Source: a virus. Taken from it: a DNA stretch of 28,801 nucleotides. The first letter of the stretch is position 1. Each line of letters begins with the position of its first letter. Below, piece after piece: positions 1-8,394 of this stretch. The position numbers were made by a program, and so were the translations under genes. The notes beneath the pieces were generated by a model. That model ran no database searches. It was not told the DNA's origin and saw only the letters and a program-made list of their open reading frames with translations. The stretch spans positions 1 to 28,801 of the IMG/VR virus record IMGVR_UViG_3300013123_000023; one strand, given 5' to 3'.

Positions 1-759
1 CACACAGGCCCCCGAATCTCCTTCTTCTGAGATCACTTCATTTGGATCTACCAGGGGAATAAATTCAAAACCTTGCATGGTAATTGTTCCGAGCCCCCAT
101 GCAGAGTAATCAATTGCAAATGTTCCGACAGCAGAAACGACTCCATAAGTAGTATCAGTAGACCTACCTATTTTCTTTACTAGGTCGCCTATTTCAGCTT
201 CTTTTACAGAAAGGATATTGTCACCCGAAAGCAACACGGTGCTGAAACTACGGTGTCCTGGGTCAATATTCACTATGGCAAAATCACCATATTCATCAAT
301 ATTATAGTCTGAAACTGATCCTATGCGATCTACTACATCCACTCCCTCGTCTGTTTTTGATGGCTGAATTACATAACCGGGAGTTTCTCCAGCTGGCACT
401 GCTACGTGATAGTTTGTAAGAATGTAGGGGTTCCTTTGCTGATCGAACACAACGAGCCCTAACGTTCCGTAGCTGCTCGATCCTTCTTGCCCTATACTTG
501 TGCCTCCCCTGAGGGGATCGAGCCTAGAGACCTGCGTGAGGGGCTTGTGGATGCCTTCTATGACATCTGTCTTGAAACCACAGAGGGTGTCAGGAATTCT
601 TTCTTCTTTGTTTGGGTTCTGTTTTTTTTCTTTGACTCGGAAAGAAAGACATTTTTCATTGATCCATTGATTATTTTTGAATTTCCAGCCGACAGCGACA
701 CCGGTAATGTTGTCGTTATCTAAGAAACACTTTATAGCTTTTTCATAGGCTATTTTCAT
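1..759 (-). CDS. Trypsin-like (chymotrypsin-fold) serine protease, 3' end cut by window edge
   Basis: The frame is open from an ATG at 759 to base 1, giving 253 residues without a stop; the C-terminus lies outside the window. A complete catalytic triad is visible: His118 in LTNYHVA, Asp159 in YGDFAIV and Ser249 in EEGDSGACV. KKIGRSTDTTYGVV (about 195-208) is a typical S1-like strand motif. The N-terminal part (about 20-70), with a GVAVGWK segment, FRVKEKK and a CGFKTDVIEG segment, matches the N-terminal region of bacterial Nal1-like/S1 peptidases, from my knowledge of the family. No signal peptide is seen. The ATG overlaps the stop of the upstream gene (ATGA), so it is the last visible gene of the tail operon. 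Its role is inference: processing a tail protein, cutting host surface proteins, or acting on virion assembly. The fold call is firm; the role is not known. Confidence 0.88.
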   Translation of the reverse strand, partial: MKIAYEKAIKCFLDNDNITGVAVGWKFKNNQWINEKCLSFRVKEKKQNPNKEERIPDTLCGFKTDVIEGIHKPLTQVSRLDPLRGGTSIGQEGSSSYGTLGLVVFDQQRNPYILTNYHVAVPAGETPGYVIQPSKTDEGVDVVDRIGSVSDYNIDEYGDFAIVNIDPGHRSFSTVLLSGDNILSVKEAEIGDLVKKIGRSTDTTYGVVSAVGTFAIDYSAWGLGTITMQGFEFIPLVDPNEVISEEGDSGACV

Positions 760-3700
760 ATTGTTGGATTCCTTGAGCGATCTCTGTTTCTGTTTTCGGC
801 AGAGACTCCGTAAGTGGCCTTAGTTGACTCATTATAGTGAAAAACATTTGCCCATCTTGTTGCTCCTATTCCGGTATCAAAACGGGCTCGTTCACGGTAT
901 GCTATAATTACCGGGTTTGGAGTAACTGTGAAAATTGTTTCACTAAAGGTTATAGGATTTTCCGTAGCCAAACTAGTGCCAAAAAACCAAGGAATATTAG
1001 CAATAGATTCGCCTGAATAATCGTAATTATATCCCAAAAAGGTGCTATGAGAAGATTCAGAAAACCTGACGCCACAGTTTTTGATTTTTTCTATGGTTCT
1101 ATATTTATTGGGCAAATAACTATCATAAGTGCTAATGTGCCCAGTTTTATATTGTTCATTAAACACCTCCCTGCATCCAAACAGGGGATGGCCAAGATAG
1201 TTATTATTCCGGGCCGTAAATGTTTCTAAATCCTCAATTAATTCTGCATTTCGCCTCCAAACATAGTAAGATTTACTATTGACTTTTAAGATAGCCAGCA
1301 ATTTCCTTTGTGGTGCTAGAGCCACGGCAACCAAATACGGAACCGGGTCTGATGGATGAGATCCAAGATCTAATTGATCTTCATATTTTACTACCTCATT
1401 ATTGTTTTCGATTTTATTCCAAATCAAATCAAAGTTTTCACATTCGTCTTCGTCATAACTCCCTTCGTATAAATCTCTATTGGCTAAAGAATACTTATAA
1501 AAGGGGCCGTGAATTACAGATGGAGTTGAATAAGTCGATTCTATTCGTAAATAAAAAGAGCAGTCTTCTTCTGGGTAAGCTATCCTAACATTTTCCAGCG
1601 TAGAATAGTCGTCTCCAAATTTGAATCTTCCTCCGTTTGGCGGGGTATACACCCAGTTGAAAGTAGTACAAGAAGATGTTACTTTTCCAGACGGAACTGT
1701 ATTACAAAATGCGCCGCCAGTATACAGCGGATAGTCGTCTCTATGTGGCATTGGGTAGTATGGCAGTGGATATGTTTGAACATCAAAATCAAGAATGCCA
1801 TCGAGTCTAAAAGAATAATATTCTCCACCGACAAATTTGTCTATTTTTGGAATAACAACCCTTGATGGAACCCCTCCATTGGGAACGGCGTGCCAAATAT
1901 TAAAACCGGAAATGAATATTTCAGCTATATCCCAGTCCACATTTCCGCTCCAATGTGCATATTGAGAGGTCTTTTTTATGGTAGAAACTGTGCCTTCGCT
2001 TGTCCAGTTTCTTGCCATATTTAAGAAATTATAGAGATAGAAACCCCTTATCCCATTTTTAGCTTGAGTATATTGGCTAGTTTCACCGTAGTCTTCTTTT
2101 GCATATCCTTCATCACAATAAGACCAATAATCTATATTAAATACAATATTATCAAAAGCAGGATTGTCACCAAAATCGCTTTCTCCCCAATTAATCATGT
2201 ATGAATAACCATTCTCAAAAAATGTGTATTGAGGACATTGTACAAAATGATTATTCCATGCATCAGACAATGCCCATCCACCATTATAATAAACTGGAGG
2301 GTTTCCAGTGTATAATTCATCACTTCCTGTATTCAAATACAAGCCAAATTCATGAGGAGGGTCTATTGGCTTCCAATAACTACTTCCATTTGGACTAGAA
2401 TAAAGAGTATCACACACAAAAGCCGGATGATGACTAATTGATTCACATCCAGGAAAGTTATCAAGCGTAGCTATGTGAGGAACCGTGCAGACATAAAGGC
2501 GACGGCCTTGTTCACACCAAACATAATTAAGCTCTGGATTTTCAGGCATTTCGCACAGCCAACATTGTGATCCCTCGCTTCCATGTCCGACAATATTTCC
2601 TTTTGCATATTGTTTTCCTTCGCTCCACCAAATATTATAATAATCGGGAACCTCAGCCGTATTTAATATTCTATTGTTCAAACCTCCTATCCATGATGCG
2701 GGGATTTTCCATCCGGTGTGTTTTATGGTGCCTTCTGTCTCTTCGTTCAATTCATCCAATCGAGGAAGCAATAAATTATGAGGAGGTCTATCCCAAAAAC
2801 AAAAAATATGATTGTAATAATTTCCCTCATTTCTAACCACATTATGAAAAACAAACCCTAGCGGATAATTTATGCCATAAGTTTCGCGAACGTAGGCGGT
2901 TTGTATTTTGAGATCACTTAGCCCCTCTCCTATTTCTTCAGCAAAATCCGGAGAGTAGTAATGGGCATAATAGAACCAGTTTCTAGGGGCGATATATACC
3001 TTGAGCTTTGCAGTTTTTCCAGGGATGAATTCAAGAATTGGACCTTGATATTCTTCAGCATCATAGTCTGGGGTCTTCGTTATTTTATAGTTTTTGTCAT
3101 TACCATTTCTGGCTTTTGCGTCCCAGGTGTCTAATTGTTCCCAGAAAATGCCATGTAACCCCTCTATAGAAGCATTAGATGTGTAGTCTGAGGTATAGTC
3201 GTTTTCTTTATTACCTAAACATTGATGGACGCAAATTGAATGGCTGCCATACTCTTTGAGTACAAAGTGAAGTTTGCGTTTTCGGATATCGCGCACGAAG
3301 AAACTATACTGATTAAGGGTAGACTTCCGCTTCATGCCTGTAGTCTTGTTTTTGCGCTCCTTACTTGAATACTCAATTTCGTCGGGAGCTTCGCCCTCCG
3401 TGAAGCCTTCCGTATAATCACCATTGATGATCTTATAGAGTGTCTTATCGTCGTTGTCTTCGACAAGCTCCATATGAAAAAGTGGCGTATTGACCCCCAT
3501 GCCGTCCCATCTAAAAAGCTCTGCTCTAGCCTTTATATTTGGAGGCTCTGTTGTCTCCTTATTGAATAGAATTGGTCTCAATGGTTCTCGAACAAATTGA
3601 TTTTCGTTGCCAGGCCCAAATTCAGCCTCTAATTGCTCCTGTGTCGGTAAATAGGCATTACGAATAAACTTGTAATGATGATGCTCCGGACGCAATTCAT

Positions 3701-3947
3701 ACACTGCCTGTGCCAAATTGATATTTCTCTCTACTGTTTCGTAATTTTCTTCTTGATCAAGCAAATCCAAATCAATCCAATTATCCTCTTCGTCTTTCTT
3801 CGTCCAAAGATCGTAGAATTCTACTAAAAGCGAAGCGGGACCACCTAGCACTTCAAGTTCTTTCGGATAACCGGCATGTTCTTGAATAGGGAAATCATCA
3901 TCCTCTTCTTGTTGAGTACCTCCGGAAATTTCAACATTAATTTTCAC
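756..3947 (-). CDS. Large uncharacterised tail-module protein (1063 aa)
   Basis: I do not recognise a family. The start is GTG (3947-3945) overlapping the upstream TGA as GTGA, with AGGAGAT five bases upstream of it. The protein has no signal peptide or membrane segment. The N-terminus is acidic, followed by a Lys/Arg-rich stretch (about 195-230) and then a long part rich in Trp, Tyr, Gly, Asn and Cys that looks like beta-structured extracellular or adsorption-type protein. A Cys/Trp cluster lies around residues 470-520 (QCWLCE, VWCEQGRRLYVC). Its place downstream of the hub gene and directly upstream of the protease gene suggests a tail-tip, fibre or central structural component. The same position in other siphophages often holds central fibre or receptor-binding proteins; that is inference only. 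Confidence 0.72.
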   Translation of the reverse strand: MKINVEISGGTQQEEDDDFPIQEHAGYPKELEVLGGPASLLVEFYDLWTKKDEEDNWIDLDLLDQEENYETVERNINLAQAVYELRPEHHHYKFIRNAYLPTQEQLEAEFGPGNENQFVREPLRPILFNKETTEPPNIKARAELFRWDGMGVNTPLFHMELVEDNDDKTLYKIINGDYTEGFTEGEAPDEIEYSSKERKNKTTGMKRKSTLNQYSFFVRDIRKRKLHFVLKEYGSHSICVHQCLGNKENDYTSDYTSNASIEGLHGIFWEQLDTWDAKARNGNDKNYKITKTPDYDAEEYQGPILEFIPGKTAKLKVYIAPRNWFYYAHYYSPDFAEEIGEGLSDLKIQTAYVRETYGINYPLGFVFHNVVRNEGNYYNHIFCFWDRPPHNLLLPRLDELNEETEGTIKHTGWKIPASWIGGLNNRILNTAEVPDYYNIWWSEGKQYAKGNIVGHGSEGSQCWLCEMPENPELNYVWCEQGRRLYVCTVPHIATLDNFPGCESISHHPAFVCDTLYSSPNGSSYWKPIDPPHEFGLYLNTGSDELYTGNPPVYYNGGWALSDAWNNHFVQCPQYTFFENGYSYMINWGESDFGDNPAFDNIVFNIDYWSYCDEGYAKEDYGETSQYTQAKNGIRGFYLYNFLNMARNWTSEGTVSTIKKTSQYAHWSGNVDWDIAEIFISGFNIWHAVPNGGVPSRVVIPKIDKFVGGEYYSFRLDGILDFDVQTYPLPYYPMPHRDDYPLYTGGAFCNTVPSGKVTSSCTTFNWVYTPPNGGRFKFGDDYSTLENVRIAYPEEDCSFYLRIESTYSTPSVIHGPFYKYSLANRDLYEGSYDEDECENFDLIWNKIENNNEVVKYEDQLDLGSHPSDPVPYLVAVALAPQRKLLAILKVNSKSYYVWRRNAELIEDLETFTARNNNYLGHPLFGCREVFNEQYKTGHISTYDSYLPNKYRTIEKIKNCGVRFSESSHSTFLGYNYDYSGESIANIPWFFGTSLATENPITFSETIFTVTPNPVIIAYRERARFDTGIGATRWANVFHYNESTKATYGVSAENRNRDRSRNPTI

Positions 3948-5218
3948 GAAATATCTCCTATCACAATTTCTGTTATCCCAAAAGTTGCTAACACAGCTTT
4001 GGTGGTGTCATCAATCACGCTCGCTCCTGCTGTTATCCCAGGAATTCGATCTTTGATCACTGCCGACAGAGGAATGCTTGTTATGTGTTCTTCGGTGCCA
4101 TTCCATCCTGAAATTTGAAGTAACCCCTCGACACAGTAATCTACAGGGTTTATCACATCCAGATGGGGATTTGCCCTTATAGACACTGTAACATTTGCTC
4201 CATTGGCCAATGAATCAGAAAGTGCTATCTTCTCTCCTTCTCCCGTCCATGTGTCGCCTGAACTTAATTTGATGTCGAATACGTCAGAACCATTTGTGAC
4301 ATAAAGACTAGCTAAATCACTATCAGTAAGGTTTTCTGATAGAATGAACAGGAGGCCAGGATACGGACTTGTATCTGACATCTTGTATTGTGTAGTCCCA
4401 TCAAACGCAAGTCCTTCTCCTTTCGGATAGAGTGTTTCCGTTGCCACGTCATAAACATCATACCCGAAATCATCTATTAAGAGGTTAGCTGTGGTTCCCA
4501 CAGTGAATGAAATATCAGGGTAATCTTCAGAGAAGCCCAACGTTTCCTCAAACTTCGGATTAAGAGTGCTGACTTGGGCAATTGCTTTGAACGGTACATC
4601 TGCCTTTGGGTTTATGGCGGTGGAATCTTGCCAAGTGCAGATTTTGTTAACGACATTCGCCTTAACATCAGTTAAAGTCACACCGCTATCGTTTGTTATA
4701 ACCAGATCTACAGTATCACTTTCTGGTCCTGAAGATGGCCTTGATCCGAATGACAAAAACTGAACTTGCCTGTCTTCTGATTCAGAATAAATTCCACCCA
4801 CTGATACTACGAATTCGTCATTTATGGTCAATGCGAAAAATGGATTAAGGATGATATTCAAGCCAGGAATGATTTGTGGTTGTGCGACAGGAGTTTCGGG
4901 AGTTTCAATAACAACCTGCGTATTCATGTTCCAGCCAAGTTTGTCTGACCCTCTATAACATGAGACCTCTAGTTTCAAATCTTCTATCGGTAAGGTAGCG
5001 TGATCTATGAATGATTGTGAATCCATTTTGATTCGATATACTCCAGCAGTCGGAATACTAGCCCCGGCATCCGACAAGTCTCCCCATTCTACGCTTATAC
5101 AAGGGTTCCCACTAAGGTTTCGCCAATGGATGCCTTCCGTGAAAGTATCGTTGACGTAATACGTGGTTTCTGCGTCGCTAAAGTAACTTATGCCGCATTT
5201 GAAGGTGTTTAGCTGCAT
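3944..5218 (-). CDS. Tail-module protein with Ig-like beta domains (424 aa), function unknown
   Basis: ATG at 5218; an AAGGA lies about 12 bases upstream, so the ribosome binding site is loosely spaced. The protein is rich in Thr, Ser, Val, Asp and Gly with alternating hydrophobic strands; segments such as DTVDLVITNDSG (about 165-180) and a C-terminal half with repeated strand-turn patterns suggest two or three Ig-like or fibronectin-like beta sandwiches. Five Cys are scattered through it. No catalytic motif is seen. It follows a 59-residue gene and a palindromic hairpin, and its stop overlaps the next gene's GTG start. Likely a tail accessory or fibre-type structural protein by position; no family recognised. 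Confidence 0.7.
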   Translation of the reverse strand: MQLNTFKCGISYFSDAETTYYVNDTFTEGIHWRNLSGNPCISVEWGDLSDAGASIPTAGVYRIKMDSQSFIDHATLPIEDLKLEVSCYRGSDKLGWNMNTQVVIETPETPVAQPQIIPGLNIILNPFFALTINDEFVVSVGGIYSESEDRQVQFLSFGSRPSSGPESDTVDLVITNDSGVTLTDVKANVVNKICTWQDSTAINPKADVPFKAIAQVSTLNPKFEETLGFSEDYPDISFTVGTTANLLIDDFGYDVYDVATETLYPKGEGLAFDGTTQYKMSDTSPYPGLLFILSENLTDSDLASLYVTNGSDVFDIKLSSGDTWTGEGEKIALSDSLANGANVTVSIRANPHLDVINPVDYCVEGLLQISGWNGTEEHITSIPLSAVIKDRIPGITAGASVIDDTTKAVLATFGITEIVIGDIS

Positions 5219-5240
5219 CTCTTAAAATTGTCCTTGAACT

Positions 5241-5268
5241 AAAAATCTGGAAATTTTTCCAGATTTTT
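5241..5268 (-). repeat. 28-bp palindrome, copy A (possible intrinsic terminator/attenuator)
   Basis: Perfect inverted repeat: 13-base arms (AAAAATCTGGAAA and its complement) around a 2-base centre TT. It begins 3 bases after the stop of the 59-residue gene and ends 22 bases before the next ATG. In RNA it gives a 13-bp stem flanked by a run of U on either strand, so it could terminate or attenuate. It is identical to copy B (14172-14199) and is the exact reverse complement of copy C (19583-19610). Confidence 0.9.
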
Positions 5269-5271
5269 GCC

Positions 5272-5451
5272 TCATTTTTTGTGAATCCGATAACCTCGGG
5301 TTGATTCAGAATTACTCTGAAACTCTTCTAGCTCTACCTCTTCCAAAGAATATCCTCTTTTCAACCACGAAGAAATCTCTCTTATTAGAACAATTACAAG
5401 TGGTTCGCTTCCCTTGACCCTTGAGCGGACAAATTCTTCTATTACATCCAT
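5272..5451 (-). CDS. Small tail-module protein (59 aa), function unknown
   Basis: The ATG at 5451 overlaps the stop of the hub gene as TAATG, the same coupling used by the neighbouring genes, and the frame ends in TGA at 5272, filling the gap before the next gene. The translation starts MDVIEEFVRSRVKGSE, has a hydrophobic stretch LVIVLIREISSWL (about 20-32) and an acidic helix SLEEVELEEFQ (about 38-48), ending RGYRIHKK. It looks like a small amphipathic helical protein. The coupling and position argue it is translated; no family is recognised. The palindrome at 5241-5268 follows at once. Confidence 0.6.
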   Translation of the reverse strand: MDVIEEFVRSRVKGSEPLVIVLIREISSWLKRGYSLEEVELEEFQSNSESTRGYRIHKK

Positions 5452-7613
5452 TAGTAATTTTTCCTCAATTCTATTTCCTGATAAATGTCGGCAGTCCTTC
5501 CAGCAGACCCTATTGAACCACTAAATACACATTTCGTTGTAATTCCGGTAACCCAAAGCATTTGAGATGAAAGAGTCACGGTCGAAAACGAACCTCCACT
5601 ACCAGTGCTCCAACGCAAATAGGTTTTAGTGCACGCTGGTAACCTCATGACTGTCCCTAACCGCAAACCGGGTATTGGAATCGTTGTTCTAATTTGAGCA
5701 ACTACATTATCTTGGACCCTCGTATCAAAAATCTTCTGTGCTATCCTAGTTGCTATTTCATGGCTAGTAAGATCTGGGTTAGACAAGGTAAACGCCGGAT
5801 GAAAAGAGGCAACCTGTCCTGGTAGGGTCCCTGGCCCTCTTGTTGGTACTGGCATTGTCCCTTTGCCGTTCCACTCTGTTATGCTGTCACCCACCTTGAA
5901 AAACTCCCACCTAGCCTGTATCGTGTCCTGATGAGACTTGTTCCGCTTCAATGGAATGTTTTCAGTATAAGTTTTGTCGCTTTTTATGGGCAACATCTCT
6001 TCGACATGCCTAATTTTCATGAGAAGATATTGCGAAAGTGTGTCGTATCTGACTCGTTCTCTTCTTGTAAGGAAAAAACCTTTCTCCCATCCTGAAGTTT
6101 CAGGATCATCAGAGGTTTCCCATGTATAAGGAGTAACCCCAATAAGGGAATTCCTTGTAATGATCTGAGGCGTAGTTCGGACTGAGACGTCTACGTCGTC
6201 TACGGTATCACTATCCTTGTACCAGACGACTGCGTGATATTCGTCAATGTCGGCGTCAACCTGCCCTGTTTCTCCTATATAGTCCCCAAATCGAACATAT
6301 TTACCCATAATGGGAATAAATTCATAGGAGGCCGGAATTACAGTCTTGTAACCACCTTCTGCTGACTCTGTTGTCCCTCCTTGCACTACCCCTAGTCGGG
6401 CTTTTTCTATCTCTGTGTGTCCTAGCGAGGTGTGAAAATCAGCCCATTTGTTTGTGATAACTACTTCGTGAACCAAGACGTCACTTACATTATAGGTACT
6501 TATTGTCTCTTTGGTGGTGGCTGATTCTCCGGTCATTGGATCTGTTACAACTTCAACTGTTCTTACCTGTCTCCCATTTTTATCTGCGTTTCTATTAAGG
6601 TATTCAAATACTTCTTCATCGGTCATATCAATACCGGAAGCTGCAAGTTCAGTTTGCAATAAGCCCAAGTATTCTGAAGTCTCTGACGTATAACTAGTTT
6701 CGTACACCAGTGTTTGTTGGTCTCCATAGAGTTCGGCTTCTGTATATCTATTTCTTGTCGTGGACAGACTAGATTGTTCGGTATACGCCCACTGAGACGT
6801 AGCCCCTAAAATGATAACGTGATCGACAATTTGGTCAGTGTTTGTAGTCTCATAACTTAAAAGAGAAAAACTGTCTTCTGTCATCGAAATCCCAGAAGTT
6901 CCCACTCCTCCAGTTTGTGCATTTCCTCCTTTGTCAAGAATATGTACTGTATTGTTCTCAATGTGAATCATAGGATGAAAGTCTTGGTAAAGCCTGCTTA
7001 ATGCTTGAAAATAATTCTCACCAACGTTGAGGTTGAATGCTCGCTGAACATACAAAGTAGGACAGTCTGTGTGTACATTGTAACCTATTTTACTACCAAT
7101 CCACTTAGCAATATCATAGTAAGAAATTCCGGATTGCAAAACACATTTGAATTCACAGTCTCTTACATTTTTACCAGGTAAATAGGGGATGAAAAGTCTA
7201 AGACTAGATACTCCTTTCCATTGGAGCGGAGTGGCTCCTGGATCAGATTTGTAAATAATACCATCTCTGAAATAATAGGTAGGACAGATTTTTTTGAGCC
7301 ACGTTTGATTAATGAATATTATAGTTTGCTCAGGGCCATAACGGCTGATGAGCGAGCCTTGTGCCCTTAAGCTTGTTTGCATTGTGGAATTGCCAGATAC
7401 CTCAATTCGTTTGTCATCTACAAGAGAGAACGTAGCACCGCCAATAGAAAATCCTATATCTATCGTGTCCTCAGTTGAAAAATTTGTTGGCCTATCGAGT
7501 TCAACATTGAAAGATTTCTCAGCCACACCCACTCTTTCTGTAACTTCAAAAGACCTGAAATCCGGTATAGTCGAACCTGATACCTTTACCGATGGTGTAA
7601 ATATTGCAAGCAT
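5451..7613 (-). CDS. Tail hub / tail-tip attachment-like protein (720 aa)
   Basis: ATG at 7613 overlaps the previous stop (TAATG), with GGAG eight bases upstream. The N-terminal about 180 residues, with SFEVTERVGVAEKSFNVEL (22-40) and the downstream beta-rich part, resemble hub proteins of the gp27/late-control D type found directly after the tape measure region in siphophages and myophages. HPMIHIENNTVHILDKGG (about 214-231) fits the hub pattern of a strand pair preceding a linker. The C-terminal half (about 480-720) is beta-rich with no enzymatic motif. Position after the tape measure and the distal tube-like protein supports a hub role. The assignment rests on context and general resemblance; it could be another baseplate protein. 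Confidence 0.62.
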   Translation of the reverse strand: MLAIFTPSVKVSGSTIPDFRSFEVTERVGVAEKSFNVELDRPTNFSTEDTIDIGFSIGGATFSLVDDKRIEVSGNSTMQTSLRAQGSLISRYGPEQTIIFINQTWLKKICPTYYFRDGIIYKSDPGATPLQWKGVSSLRLFIPYLPGKNVRDCEFKCVLQSGISYYDIAKWIGSKIGYNVHTDCPTLYVQRAFNLNVGENYFQALSRLYQDFHPMIHIENNTVHILDKGGNAQTGGVGTSGISMTEDSFSLLSYETTNTDQIVDHVIILGATSQWAYTEQSSLSTTRNRYTEAELYGDQQTLVYETSYTSETSEYLGLLQTELAASGIDMTDEEVFEYLNRNADKNGRQVRTVEVVTDPMTGESATTKETISTYNVSDVLVHEVVITNKWADFHTSLGHTEIEKARLGVVQGGTTESAEGGYKTVIPASYEFIPIMGKYVRFGDYIGETGQVDADIDEYHAVVWYKDSDTVDDVDVSVRTTPQIITRNSLIGVTPYTWETSDDPETSGWEKGFFLTRRERVRYDTLSQYLLMKIRHVEEMLPIKSDKTYTENIPLKRNKSHQDTIQARWEFFKVGDSITEWNGKGTMPVPTRGPGTLPGQVASFHPAFTLSNPDLTSHEIATRIAQKIFDTRVQDNVVAQIRTTIPIPGLRLGTVMRLPACTKTYLRWSTGSGGSFSTVTLSSQMLWVTGITTKCVFSGSIGSAGRTADIYQEIELRKNY

Positions 7614-8050
7614 TAGGTTATCTCCGCAAAAGAGAAATCTGTTGCGGTATAGATTGCCCTAAATTGGACAGGCCAAACCCTTTCTTGATTGAACATAAAA
7701 GGAACTGAGGTATTACCAGTACAATAGGCTCCCGCTACGGTTGTGATATCGGCAGGGTCATCAGTAGCAGTTAACGTAAGAGTAGCGGTATAGTCAAAAA
7801 GATCGACTCCTCTTGAATGAACTAGGTGTAGAAGTGTTTTTAGATTATTGTAGCTTGTTTCTGCAAGATTAACACTTACCGTGGTCTCTTTATATATGAC
7901 AACATCATCAAGCGGTACTCCTTGAATTATTATAGGTTGAGTAACAACCTTACGTACAAGGTTAGAGCCTCCTTTGGTATACCCAAGATTAGTGCCTCCA
8001 TACGTGACCCATGCTGGTGCCACTCTGACTTTTGTGACTGTTCCTGCCAT
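7613..8050 (-). CDS. Second tail-tube-like protein (145 aa), paralogue of the main tail tube protein
   Basis: It starts MAGTVTKVRVAPAWVTYGG and contains LGYTKGGS and, near the C-terminus, ERVWPVQFRA. The main tail tube candidate (14198-14731) starts MAGNATDVKLGAAWVTFG and has LGYTKGGV and ERIWPAQFKG at matching places, so the two are paralogues. The ATG is coupled to the upstream stop by TAATG with no clear Shine-Dalgarno sequence. It lies between the tape measure/114-residue gene and the hub gene, where distal tail or tube-initiator rings are usually coded. Likely role: a special ring at the tip joining tube and hub. The homology is seen directly; the role is inferred. Confidence 0.72.
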   Translation of the reverse strand: MAGTVTKVRVAPAWVTYGGTNLGYTKGGSNLVRKVVTQPIIIQGVPLDDVVIYKETTVSVNLAETSYNNLKTLLHLVHSRGVDLFDYTATLTLTATDDPADITTVAGAYCTGNTSVPFMFNQERVWPVQFRAIYTATDFSFAEIT

Positions 8051-8394
8051 TATGAAACGATGACTAGATTCATCACTCCTTTGTAGTAATCCAAATGCCC
8101 TCCATAAGTTATCCCAGGATCTCCTTCGTCACCCAAAACCTCATTGGTATGCGTTAGCGCATTTCCACCGATCTGAAACATGACTGTCTTTCCGAGGATA
8201 CTGAAGGTCTGACCTACGTTGTTTTGCCATGCCAGGACTTCGGTGTTGAGCGCCTTACGATATGACACCCTCATTGGTCTTCCGGCATCTCCGCTGGTAT
8301 TAGCCAATACGGTAGCTACCTTGCCTGAGCTTGCTGTTTGCATAGAGCCAACGAGAAAAGGCTCATATCTATTTGTCCAAAAAAGGTATGCCAT
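8050..8394 (-). CDS. Small tail protein downstream of tape measure (114 aa)
   Basis: ATG at 8394 overlaps the tape measure stop (TAATG) with GGAAG six bases upstream; its own stop overlaps the next ATG in the same way. The protein is compact, with no membrane segment or Cys, and beta-strand-like segments (QTFSILGKTVMFQIGG, YYKGVMNLVIVS at the end). Its place immediately after the tape measure is where small distal-tail or tape-measure-end proteins are coded in siphophages. No family recognised; a structural role is inferred from the operon only. Confidence 0.68.
   Translation of the reverse strand: MAYLFWTNRYEPFLVGSMQTASSGKVATVLANTSGDAGRPMRVSYRKALNTEVLAWQNNVGQTFSILGKTVMFQIGGNALTHTNEVLGDEGDPGITYGGHLDYYKGVMNLVIVS

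Noticed and set aside
487-723. Plus-strand ORF of 78 codons at the left edge
   Set aside because: It is the shadow of the serine protease gene on the other strand, which has a full catalytic triad and an operon overlap.
6930-6945. Other CTTGACA-like sequences inside genes (also near 26668)
   Set aside because: They lie within coding sequence without a plausible -10 at 16-18 bases or a nearby downstream gene start.
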